From positions 1 through 7,673 of the forward strand of contig JAAZJV010000188.1 of assembly GCA_012800135.1 (NCBI GenBank): a DNA stretch of 7,673 bases, written 5' to 3'. Positions 1 through 5,536 of the stretch are shown here, piece after piece; position 1 is the first letter of the stretch; the number at the start of each line of letters is the position of its first letter. The notes under the pieces were generated by a model. The model saw only the letters and a list, made by a program, of their open reading frames with translations, ran no database searches and had not been told where the DNA came from. This DNA is from Clostridiaceae bacterium. GTDB taxonomy: Bacteria > Bacillota > Clostridia > Saccharofermentanales > DTU023. The translations under genes were made by a program, and so were the position numbers.

Positions 1-1
1 G

Positions 2-106
2 TTTTCAAAGATGTTCGGCTGGGACAGCAAATTTGAAGATCCCGTACCGACGGAAGTCACGGAAGTCAATGAAGAGACCAGACCCTCAGTAACACATAGA
101 AAATAG
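2..106 (+). CDS. 3' end of an unidentified forward gene (partial)
   Basis: Starting at base 2, one frame stays open for 34 codons and ends in TAG at 104-106. The peptide begins FSKMFGWDSKFEDP and continues with an acidic, Thr/Val/Glu-rich tail ending in THRK. The other two forward frames also stop early (TGA at 34-36; TAA near 90), so choosing this frame rests only on its protein-like, hydrophilic composition. An internal ATG (Met4) exists, but no Shine-Dalgarno can be assessed in the nine bases before it. The best reading is the C-terminal tail of a gene whose body lies left of the window. I do not recognise the family. A chance open frame is possible. Confidence 0.4.
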   Translation, partial: FSKMFGWDSKFEDPVPTEVTEVNEETRPSVTHRK

Positions 107-174
107 TTCCGGTTGTACAAATAGAAGACCTCATTACGAAAAACACAAATAAATCGTTAAAGACCTCCCTCTTA

Positions 175-202
175 ACTTCGTAAAATTTCTATTTTACGAA
201 GT
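175..202. repeat. Perfect 12-bp inverted repeat, loxP/dif-like geometry
   Basis: The arms ACTTCGTAAAAT (175-186) and ATTTTACGAAGT (191-202) are exact reverse complements separated by TTCT. Read as 13-8-13 over 172-205, the left arm TTAACTTCGTAAA matches the known loxP arm ATAACTTCGTATA at 11 of 13 positions, and the right arm matches at 9 of 13. Read as 11-6-11 the site is 28 bp long, the usual dif length, and starts ACTTC as the Bacillus dif does. No T-run follows on either strand, which argues against a rho-independent terminator, although an AT-rich terminator or repressor operator is possible. The geometry is seen directly; the recombination role is inferred. Confidence 0.6.
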
Positions 203-219
203 ACAATATCTTTCTTATA

Positions 220-357
220 TCAGCCTAATGCAAAAAAAGAACTCAACTTGACAACATAAAAAAATGCCTGTCTCTCATCCTCCTCCCTCCAGTCTCGTTG
301 TTTTTTCAGACTTTCCAGCCATTCAAATGACGAACCATAATAGTCTTCACTGGTCAA
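220..357 (-). pseudogene. Possible small gene or gene remnant, unknown family
   Basis: A reverse-strand frame opens after a stop at 394-396 and ends in TGA at 220-222. Its only usable start is TTG at 357-355, giving 45 residues, with a weak AAGGAA about 11 bases upstream. The peptide looks protein-like rather than random: it begins MTSEDYYGSSFEWLESLKKQ and continues with a charged stretch (WREEDERQ) and AFFYVVKLSSF. The D.ER.A.FY pattern faintly recalls small uncharacterised Firmicutes proteins of the type with DxERxAxFY, but I cannot assign a family. The frame is readable upstream of the TTG for another 12 codons without a start, so a truncated gene is as likely as an intact small one. The opposite strand has a longer ATG frame with no ribosome binding site. 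Confidence 0.28.
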
Positions 358-552
358 TTCATGAACTGTTCCTTGACAGAAGGAATAGTTTATTTATCAT
401 TGGACAATCTCTCGAGTCGCTCAAAAGACAATTCAGAACCAAAACCGAGCACAAAGGAAAGAAATGAATTTTTTGTTTCAGGTATCCCTGATTAAGCTCT
501 CTATGATCTACGACGAAAATTCATGAAAACGTATCGCAGAAAGAGAGATAAC

Positions 553-574
553 TACCCATCCCCTTCCCTAGCAT
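553..574. repeat. 22-bp direct repeat, copy 1 (intergenic copy of asd sequence)
   Basis: The forward-strand sequence begins TACCCATCCCC and ends CCCTAGCAT. It is identical over 22 bases to 2580-2601 inside asd, in the same orientation. Identity stops abruptly on both sides (C552 versus A2579; A575 versus C2602), and I find no further similarity to asd in the flanks. Such a match is far beyond chance in a window this size. In reverse it reads ATG CTA GGG AAG GGG ATG GGT, the codons for MLGKGMG in Asd, followed here by ten unrelated codons and TGA. No ribosome binding site precedes it. Confidence 0.85.
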
Positions 575-694
575 AAAAATATCGTATTACATTGAAAACA
601 GCGTTTATCTTTATGGGGCAACGGTTGGAGTCAGGTTTGATGGTGTGGTCTTTGAACACTGCCCCTTCAGAAATAATTCAATATATCCGTGGTT

Positions 695-1558
695 TCAGGT
701 AGCAACCAATTGTTCAGTGATTTGTTTAAAAAAATGAGCATTCCAAACTTGCAAAGAATCAAAGTTGCGAATAAAAGGAATCACATCATCCTTTGTCTGT
801 TTGTAATCAATAGTTTCGAAGCGATTGCTCAAGTGCTGTTTTAGATCGGTCAGTGAAAAAACTTCTCCACGTTTCAGGTAGCCGTTTTGCTGAAGCCGTG
901 CCTGCAAATGAGCTAAGTTTACGGGTATGTTTCTCGACAAGAAAAAGACATAATCATAAAGATCACGCCCTTTAACTCTGTTTTTCCAGCCTCTGCAAAG
1001 TACGGCATGAATTTTTCCCGCAAACAATGATGGTGCATCATACAAGGCAACTTCATAAGGAGATGGTAACAATCTGTACCGGTGCTCAAAACCAGCGTAT
1101 TCAGGCGGGTTAATATCCACCTCAAACTTAATACGGATTTTCTCCCCCGGATGGATACCGGAGAGTGCTTGGTTGCCGTAAAAGAGCAATAGATGTTTCC
1201 TAGTGTTCCCTTTAAGGAAAGCAGACTGAATCTGGGATTCAATGCTTTTTACTTTTTCTTCGATGTCTACCTGTAAACCGAAAGCAGCAATTTCTTTTTT
1301 CAAGATTGGAAAATAAGTATTTAAATCAAAACTTTCGTCCTTGGCTTTCAAAGAGAAATCCAAATCTTCAGAGAACCTATCCAAACCGTAGAAGATACGT
1401 AAAGCTGTACCGCCATAAAACGCCGCTTTTTTGAAAAATCCGGCTCTAGACAGGCCGCAAAGCACCATCTCCTGCATGATCTCTTTTTTCACATCTCTTT
1501 TATCCATCGGTGATTGATCATCATAGATTCTTAGCATCTGTTCGATGATCGTATTCAT
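695..1558 (-). CDS. abiEii: AbiEii/AbiGii-family nucleotidyltransferase toxin
   Basis: This is the toxin half of a type IV toxin-antitoxin / abortive-infection pair, 287 aa, cytoplasmic. Signature motifs of the AbiEii (DUF1814) nucleotidyltransferase fold are visible. GGTALR lies at residues 49-54. RFSEDLDF at 61-68 carries the metal-binding D-x-D pair D65/D67. KFEVD lies at 144-148, a conserved lysine region SLFAGK at 177-182, and KGRDLYDY at 196-203, the motif IV-type K..D. All expected catalytic positions are present, so the enzyme looks active. Known relatives bind GTP (AbiEii) or transfer nucleotides to tRNA (MenA-type toxins); the target here is unknown. The ATG overlaps the abiEi stop by ATGA, with AAGGAGG about 6 bases upstream inside abiEi, so translation is coupled and the antitoxin is made first. 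The length is normal for the family, with no frameshift. Confidence 0.95.
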   Translation of the reverse strand: MNTIIEQMLRIYDDQSPMDKRDVKKEIMQEMVLCGLSRAGFFKKAAFYGGTALRIFYGLDRFSEDLDFSLKAKDESFDLNTYFPILKKEIAAFGLQVDIEEKVKSIESQIQSAFLKGNTRKHLLLFYGNQALSGIHPGEKIRIKFEVDINPPEYAGFEHRYRLLPSPYEVALYDAPSLFAGKIHAVLCRGWKNRVKGRDLYDYVFFLSRNIPVNLAHLQARLQQNGYLKRGEVFSLTDLKQHLSNRFETIDYKQTKDDVIPFIRNFDSLQVWNAHFFKQITEQLVAT

Positions 1559-2139
1559 GCGATCCTCCTTAAGTATTGAATCAATCGTTTGTGATTGCCT
1601 GTTTGGTAGAGCGTTGCGTACTGTATTATTTTATCTTTATCAAGCTCCCGAAACGTATCACGGTCAATCCTAAGGTCATCCCATAACAAATTTTCAAATG
1701 CTCTCATATTTACTGCAGGCGATAGAGTGTAGAGCTTATCGCACAGTGCTTTCTCCGGCAGTGCGATAAGAAAGGAATAGTCTCCTTCCTCCACAATCTG
1801 AATTCCCACCGGATACGCAGTCTTTGGCACATCTCGATAGGTAAACAATCCAAAATCAGTCTTGAATTGTTTCCGCTTCTTCTTGTCATAGGTAGCGGAA
1901 GTAAAGGTGTATACCGCTTCCGGTATTAGGTGCCAATACGAGAGTGCGTAATCGAAAGACAGGTACGAGGGACCATAGATGCTGGCGGCCAGCAAATGCC
2001 CGGGGATAGTGTCATCCGTTGTATACAATCCCCGAACCACCGGGAAAATCTTTCCTTGCGCAACCATACGCGCTAACTTGTTAGCTGGGTAACGATAGTC
2101 ATGCAATTCGTCTAGGAGCATAGCGGTCGTTATAATCAT
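1555..2139 (-). CDS. abiEi: AbiEi-family antitoxin / transcriptional autorepressor
   Basis: This is the 194-aa antitoxin of the AbiE type IV module; in this type toxin and antitoxin need not bind each other. The N-terminal winged-helix segment, about residues 1-42, contains KLARMVAQGKIFPVVRGLY, the characteristic helix plus wing of AbiEi proteins. The C-terminal domain shows GPSYLSFDYALSYWHLIPE (56-74), the FG.F.YR stretch near 96-102, and LPEKALCDKLY (127-137), all typical of the family. The ATG at 2139 is preceded by GAGGTGAG at good spacing. The gene leads a two-gene operon and overlaps abiEii by 4 bp. AbiEi proteins are known to repress their own promoter by binding inverted repeats, and a perfect inverted repeat lies on the -10 box just upstream (2152-2172), so autorepression is likely. 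The protein is full length. Confidence 0.94.
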   Translation of the reverse strand: MIITTAMLLDELHDYRYPANKLARMVAQGKIFPVVRGLYTTDDTIPGHLLAASIYGPSYLSFDYALSYWHLIPEAVYTFTSATYDKKKRKQFKTDFGLFTYRDVPKTAYPVGIQIVEEGDYSFLIALPEKALCDKLYTLSPAVNMRAFENLLWDDLRIDRDTFRELDKDKIIQYATLYQTGNHKRLIQYLRRIA

Positions 2140-2151
2140 ATTCTCACCTCT

Positions 2152-2172
2152 TAATGGAATATTACTCCATTA
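2152..2172. promoter_or_regulatory. Candidate AbiEi operator: perfect 7-bp inverted repeat
   Basis: TAATGGA (2152-2158) and TCCATTA (2166-2172) are perfect reverse complements around a 7-base loop. On the reverse strand the loop contains the -10 box TAATAT of the abiE promoter. A protein bound to both arms would therefore cover the -10 element and the transcription start, the classical layout for an autorepressor. A second, imperfect palindrome, TAGTATATTCTA (2197-2208), lies just upstream of the -35 box and includes a TAGAAT repeat with 10-bp period. It may be an accessory site. Binding by AbiEi is inferred from family behaviour. Confidence 0.6.
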
Positions 2173-2187
2173 GATGGTGAAAATCAA
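2159..2187 (-). promoter_or_regulatory. Sigma-A-type promoter of the abiE operon
   Basis: On the reverse strand, TTGATT (2187-2182) and TAATAT (2164-2159) are separated by exactly 17 bases. Each hexamer is close to the TTGACA/TATAAT consensus. Transcription would start about 2150-2153, leaving a very short leader that begins almost at the Shine-Dalgarno GAGGTGAG (2143-2150). This is the only strong promoter I can place in the window. Confidence 0.65.
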
Positions 2188-2208
2188 GCATTATTCTAGT
2201 ATATTCTA

Positions 2209-2442
2209 TTGTCTATACCGTTGAAGACAACAATGAAGTGCATGCTCTTTTATTTTAGGGATCATTGATGAAACGCTCTACTAGGCAAATATTCATATTT
2301 GACGGAGTTAATCGATTTCGGATATCAGTGCTTTTTCAATATCGCTAGAGCGTACATCTGCAATCGAAACAAAAAGGCGCAATAAGACAAGAGCTAATTT
2401 GTGCGATTATTTAACATGAAAAGTGCGCGATATTTATGTCAT
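2209..2442. other. asd-abiE intergenic region
   Basis: Apart from the PIN-like remnant, this stretch shows no intact gene. Downstream of asd on the reverse strand, a 5-bp GC-rich pair (TGCGC 2424-2428 with GCGCA 2377-2381) is followed by TTTTT (2375-2371). It resembles a terminator, but the loop of about 42 bases is too long for confidence. The forward frame at 2401-2598 is antisense to the asd 3' end and is not credited as a gene. Confidence 0.4.
2308..2406 (-). pseudogene. Remnant of a PIN-domain (VapC-like) toxin gene
   Basis: Between asd and the abiE promoter a reverse frame is open for 32 codons from a stop at 2407-2409 to TAA at 2308-2310, with no start codon. The peptide reads LALVLLRLFVSIADV then RSSDIEKALISEID. 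It closely follows the middle of PIN-domain proteins, where a helix ending LLKLL.. is followed by a strand (..IIDVT) and the helix EDIEKAL, just ahead of the conserved DFEDA motif. Here the frame stops exactly where DFEDA should begin. The N-terminal DTN active site is absent: only about 35 bases separate this from asd. The piece is therefore a dead fragment. Family assignment is by pattern recognition only. Confidence 0.45.
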
Positions 2443-3519
2443 CTATTCAATATACCCTTGATGGACGAGCAGTTCGGCTGTCAAAACGGAGCCGCCTGCT
2501 GCGCCTCGGATCAGATTGTGCGAGAGACAAGCGAACTTGTAGTCAAATATGGGATCTTTGCGCAATCTTCCGATAGAAATACCCATCCCCTTCCCTAGCA
2601 TCACATCGCATCTTGGCTGCGGGCGGTCGTTTTCTTCAAAATAACGAAGCATAGGACTTGGCGCAGAAGGTAAATTCGCTTTTTCGACTTCACTTGTAAA
2701 TTGTTTCCAATGATCCAAGATGTCCGATTCGCTAATAGCGTGCTTAAACCGCACAAAAACAGCCGCCGTATGACCGTGTTCAACCGGCACGCGATAACAC
2801 TGCGCTGAAATAACAGGCTTCTCGGCAAGTTCAATGTGACCGTTGCCGAGTTTTCCCCACACCTTCAGCGGTTCTCTCTCACTCTTTTCTTCCTCACCGC
2901 CGATAAAGGGAATCACGTTTGCATGCATTTCATGCCAGTCACGAAGTCTTTTTCCTGCTCCTGAGACGGCTTGATACGTCGCGACGAGTACTTCTTCCAA
3001 ACCGTACTCCAAAAGCGGCGTCAGAGGAGGCACGTAGCTTTGAATGGAGCAATTCGGTTTGACGGCGATGAAACCGTATTTCGTGTTGAGACGTTTGCGC
3101 TGCACTTCAATCAATGCCGTATGATCAGGATTGATCTCCGGAATAACAAGGGGCACATCCGGTGTCCAACGATTAGCTGAATTATTAGATATGACCGGTA
3201 TTTCCAGTTTGGCAATCGATTCTTCTAACAGAATCAACGCGTCCTTTTTCATATCGACGGCGCAAAAGACAAAATCGACCTCATTTACAAGTTTATCGAG
3301 ATCATTGGAGCTATGGACGCGCATTGATGCGATTTTCTCAGGGATAGGCTCATCAAGCTGCCATCTCCCCTCGACCGCTTCTTGGTATGTCTTCCCTGCC
3401 GAACGCTCCGATGCCATCAGCAACGACACCTGAAACCACGGATGCGTCGAAAGGAGCGAGATAAAGCACTGCCCCACGTAACCGGTTGCACCTACTACAC
3501 CTACACGAAATGTCTTCAT
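2443..3519 (-). CDS. asd: Aspartate-semialdehyde dehydrogenase
   Basis: Asd (358 aa, cytoplasmic) reduces L-aspartyl-4-phosphate with NADPH to L-aspartate-4-semialdehyde, the branch point to lysine/diaminopimelate, methionine, threonine and isoleucine. The N-terminal NADP-binding motif GATGYVG spans residues 10-16. The catalytic cysteine is C157 in KPNCSIQ. The substrate-binding GGEEEKSERE stretch runs 207-216, and R243...H250 in RVPVEHGHTA supplies the arginine and catalytic histidine. The C-terminal dimer segment SHNLIRGAAGG leads to the usual end ELLVHQGYIE. Length and motifs fit the archaeal/fungal-type ASADH branch rather than the classical E. coli type. The ATG follows GGGGAGAGG at good spacing. 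It is transcribed divergently from the recombinase gene. Residues 307-313 (MLGKGMG) are encoded by the 22-bp sequence repeated at 553-574. Confidence 0.97.
   Translation of the reverse strand: MKTFRVGVVGATGYVGQCFISLLSTHPWFQVSLLMASERSAGKTYQEAVEGRWQLDEPIPEKIASMRVHSSNDLDKLVNEVDFVFCAVDMKKDALILLEESIAKLEIPVISNNSANRWTPDVPLVIPEINPDHTALIEVQRKRLNTKYGFIAVKPNCSIQSYVPPLTPLLEYGLEEVLVATYQAVSGAGKRLRDWHEMHANVIPFIGGEEEKSEREPLKVWGKLGNGHIELAEKPVISAQCYRVPVEHGHTAAVFVRFKHAISESDILDHWKQFTSEVEKANLPSAPSPMLRYFEENDRPQPRCDVMLGKGMGISIGRLRKDPIFDYKFACLSHNLIRGAAGGSVLTAELLVHQGYIE
2580..2601. repeat. 22-bp direct repeat, copy 2 (inside asd)
   Basis: This copy, identical to 553-574, encodes MLGKGMG (Asd residues 307-313), a conserved part of the enzyme just before the SIGRLR segment. 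Because it fits the family's conserved protein sequence, this is the parental copy and the intergenic one is the derivative. The two copies flank a 2.0-kb stretch that contains the abiE operon, the PIN remnant and the last 45 codons of asd. Confidence 0.85.
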
Positions 3520-3646
3520 TTACCTCTCCCCTTCTACTTATAAGATCTTTAAGAATCAATTATTGTTTACTACGTCGCGATAAATGTTTTGGAAAGAAAA
3601 ACATCGTCTTTGATGTTAAACTACATTCAAAGGAAAGGAGACTGTT
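3520..3646. promoter_or_regulatory. Divergent asd / recombinase regulatory region
   Basis: The 127 bases between the two starts must hold both promoters, but I cannot place a convincing -35/-10 pair for either gene. Two symmetric elements are visible. One is CTTA-T-AAGATCTT-TAAG (3537-3553), a nearly perfect palindrome close to the asd ribosome binding site. The other is AACATC-GTCTTT-GATGTT (3600-3617), a 6-bp hairpin in front of the recombinase gene. Either could be an operator. There is no room for a lysine riboswitch or T-box leader, the usual controls of lysine-pathway genes in Firmicutes. Confidence 0.35.
3635..3640 (+). promoter_or_regulatory. Shine-Dalgarno fixing the TTG start of the recombinase
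   Basis: AAGGAG, within AGGAAAGGAG, ends 6 bases before TTG at 3647-3649, ideal spacing. The next in-frame ATG codons (Met6, Met7) sit 15-18 bases further on with no ribosome binding site of their own, so TTG is the supported start. Confidence 0.75.
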
Positions 3647-4687
3647 TTGTCAATTGAACAAATGATGGAGAATAGCAAGCATCCAATCGACACTTTCCCG
3701 CGTCTTGACGAGTTTATCGGCTACCTTCAAGCGATTTTAGGCCGCTCTGAGGGCACGGCGCGACAATATCGCTACGATATTGTCCTCTTTTTCCGCTTCC
3801 TGATGGCCGATAATCGTTCATTACAACCGGAAGATGACGCCTGGCAGGAGATCGATATTTCTCAAGTTGACGACAAAATGTTGCGTTCGCTTCAATTATC
3901 GGATTTATACAGCTACATTACGTGGCTTGCCGTCTCGCGCAAAAATGCGCCTTCTACCCGCGCAAGACGTACGTCTTCATTGCGGACTTTCTTTGATTAT
4001 CTTACGACGAAGGCACATGTGTTAGAAGAGAACATCGCCGCAAATCTGGAACGACCGAAAATACTGAAAAGGCTGCCGCGCTATCTCTCTTTGGAGGAAA
4101 GTCGAGATCTTCTGAACGCCGCCTCAGAAGGAGAATGTAAACTCTCGACGCGCGATTACGCTATCCTCACGCTGTTTCTTAATTGCGGGATGCGCTTATC
4201 GGAGCTTTGCGGAATCAATCTCGCAGACTGGCGTGAAGACACTTTGACCGTACTCGGTAAAGGCGGAAAAGAGCGCACCATCTACTTAAACGGCGCCTGC
4301 ATCGCGGCTCTACGCAACTACCTCCCCGACCGCATTAAGCCGAAATCAGAGCACAAGGAGGCGCTTTTTGTGTCGCGCATCGGGACACGCCTCTCCCCTC
4401 GCGCAGTGGAGAACGTCATTAAGAAATACTTGCGCGAAGCCGGCATCGACAGCCGCCGCTACTCGACACACAAACTCCGCCACACGGCGGCAACCTTGAT
4501 GTACCAGTATGGCGAAGTGGATATTAGAAGCCTGCAGACGATTCTAGGACACGCCTCCGTTGCTACAACAGAAATATATACGCACATCGACCAGCGGGCG
4601 CTACACGAAGCCGTCGAGAAAAACCCGCTCGCCTCAGAGAGACCTGTCATAAATGAAATAGAAAAGAAAGGCTACGATCCCGATTAG
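3647..4687 (+). CDS. XerC/XerD-like tyrosine recombinase
   Basis: This is a site-specific DNA recombinase of 346 aa. The N-terminal SAM-like core-binding domain spans about residues 18-125 and the catalytic domain about 145-325. The complete active site is visible: R183 in NCGMRLSELCG, K205 in LGKGGKER, H275 and R278 in HKLRH, H302 in LGHASV, and the nucleophile Y311 in TEIYTHI. These motif spellings are those of the Xer subgroup rather than typical phage integrases. It is some 45 residues longer than classic XerC/XerD (about 300 aa). Much of the extra lies in an insertion around 53-85 (DNRSLQPEDDAWQEID...) and in a charged C-terminal tail after Y311. Such Xer proteins usually resolve chromosome dimers at dif. 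A role in mobile-element recombination cannot be excluded, since a loxP/dif-like palindrome lies 3.4 kb upstream. It is intact and probably monocistronic. Confidence 0.93.
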   Translation: MSIEQMMENSKHPIDTFPRLDEFIGYLQAILGRSEGTARQYRYDIVLFFRFLMADNRSLQPEDDAWQEIDISQVDDKMLRSLQLSDLYSYITWLAVSRKNAPSTRARRTSSLRTFFDYLTTKAHVLEENIAANLERPKILKRLPRYLSLEESRDLLNAASEGECKLSTRDYAILTLFLNCGMRLSELCGINLADWREDTLTVLGKGGKERTIYLNGACIAALRNYLPDRIKPKSEHKEALFVSRIGTRLSPRAVENVIKKYLREAGIDSRRYSTHKLRHTAATLMYQYGEVDIRSLQTILGHASVATTEIYTHIDQRALHEAVEKNPLASERPVINEIEKKGYDPD

Positions 4688-4785
4688 CTTTCCTTACCTG
4701 CCAATGCACACTGTGTTCCTTCCCGGAGCGTCTAAAGAAAGGCACTCGAGAAAATGTTGAAGTTACCGGTAGACGATCAGCTCCA

Positions 4786-4803
4786 ATGAGAGACGCTTCT
4801 CAT
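4786..4803. terminator. Weak hairpin between convergent genes
   Basis: ATGAGA (4786-4791) and TCTCAT (4798-4803) form a 6-bp stem with loop GACGCT, in the 156-base gap between the convergent recombinase gene and the export operon. A wider pair, GCTCCA (4780-4785) with TGGAGC (4833-4838), encloses it. There is no T-run on either strand, so this may serve as a bidirectional terminator only weakly, or not at all. Confidence 0.25.
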
Positions 4804-4843
4804 ATCTCCGTTTCAAATAGCAAACATGACAATGGAGCCCTGA

Positions 4844-5536
4844 CTAGCAAATAAGATCGAAGAAATCGTTTCGCATGTCGTAATAGTCATCTACCTGACT
4901 CTGATCGATGTATAAGACATCTAAGTATTTAATTTTTTTGTAGGGCATACCCTGTTCGTACTCCAAGGTTGAATGATCAGAAGAATACTTTCGATCGCTG
5001 AATTTACCGTAACAAACGTTGTTGAGCAGATAAGTCCTGCTGCTTACTGCGTCATAACGATAGCCGGAAGGCCTTTTAAGGAAATTAAGCAACAAATAAT
5101 AGTCGTGATCCGCTTGCATAAGATTACTAGCTTCAGTCAGAGAAATAGTGAACGTATTATCAACCATAATGATGCTGGCATATTCATAAACGTATATATC
5201 TTGATTCGATAAAGCATGATCTCCCTTATATACCTCTAAAACGTTCACTTTCGTCAACAAAGACTCATATTCCGCCTTCCGTTCAGCCGTCGCACGGACT
5301 TTCACAACAAGGTCTGATGCATTATAGATATCCGTCATGGTAATTCCTTGTTTTGAGAGATAATCTCGGGATTTTACCTCCAGTTCGCTTACGGTTTCCG
5401 CAAACACCGGAAAATCATCCATGTTCTCATCCGAGAGCTCAACCGTGGGGATCGACGATCTTACAGAAATACTATATCCAATGGAAACGGCAGCAATGAC
5501 GACCCAGAGAAGTATAAACCATTTTTTCCACTTCAT
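4844..5536 (-). CDS. Membrane-anchored extracytoplasmic protein of the ABC operon, unknown function
   Basis: This 230-aa protein starts MKWKK, followed by a single hydrophobic segment at about residues 7-25. This is a signal anchor: there is no lipobox cysteine and no clear signal-peptidase site. The rest is hydrophilic and predicted outside the membrane. Residues about 74-180 look like one beta-rich domain: SDLVVKVRATAERK, then VNVLEVYKGD, then DIYVYEYA, then DYYLLLNFLKR. This layout occurs in many uncharacterised secreted Firmicutes proteins, but I cannot name the family. The ATG overlaps the ATPase stop by ATGA, so it is the last, coupled gene of the operon. It is likely a partner of the exporter, for example a substrate-facing or immunity protein. 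That role is inferred from position only. Confidence 0.82.
   Translation of the reverse strand: MKWKKWFILLWVVIAAVSIGYSISVRSSIPTVELSDENMDDFPVFAETVSELEVKSRDYLSKQGITMTDIYNASDLVVKVRATAERKAEYESLLTKVNVLEVYKGDHALSNQDIYVYEYASIIMVDNTFTISLTEASNLMQADHDYYLLLNFLKRPSGYRYDAVSSRTYLLNNVCYGKFSDRKYSSDHSTLEYEQGMPYKKIKYLDVLYIDQSQVDDYYDMRNDFFDLIC

Larger units (their letters stand above)
107..694. other. Gene-poor AT-rich interval between partial CDS and abiEii
   Basis: This 588-base stretch has no convincing intact gene. It holds the 12-bp palindrome at 175-202, a protein-like reverse open frame (220-357), and the 22-bp copy of asd sequence (553-574). Two further open but start-less frames overlap at its right end: reverse 552-677, ending in AREGDG, and forward 552-758, containing VYLYGATVGVRFDG and running into the 3' end of abiEii. 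Neither has a ribosome binding site or a recognisable family. The forward 67-codon ATG frame at 264-467 also lacks a ribosome binding site. The pattern fits decayed intergenic DNA. A 6-bp pair (GGGGCA 615-620, TGCCCC 660-665) is too weak and too widely spaced to call a terminator for abiEii. Confidence 0.6.

Noticed and set aside
264..467. Forward 67-codon open frame
   Set aside because: No ribosome binding site before the ATG, composition unlike a protein (PPPSS start, no domain), and it overlaps a more protein-like reverse frame.
692..884. 12-base repeat GTTTCAGGTAGC at 692 and 871
   Set aside because: A match of this length is expected about once by chance in a window of this size, and one copy is plain coding sequence.
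919..1242. 107-codon reverse frame inside abiEii
   Set aside because: Out-of-frame shadow of the toxin gene; the true frame carries all family motifs.
553..2601. Island integrated at the 3' end of asd, with the repeats as attL/attR
   Set aside because: If so, the displaced original asd 3' end should follow the intergenic copy. Instead the frame there continues with ten unrelated codons and a stop, with no resemblance to the Asd C-terminus. No integrase lies within the bracketed segment.
2401..3433. Forward open frames opposite asd
   Set aside because: They are antisense shadows of a clearly coding, conserved gene and have no recognisable motifs or ribosome binding sites.
3520..3646. Lysine riboswitch or T-box leader for asd
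   Set aside because: Only 127 bases separate asd from the divergent gene, and no matching structure or T-box sequence is seen.
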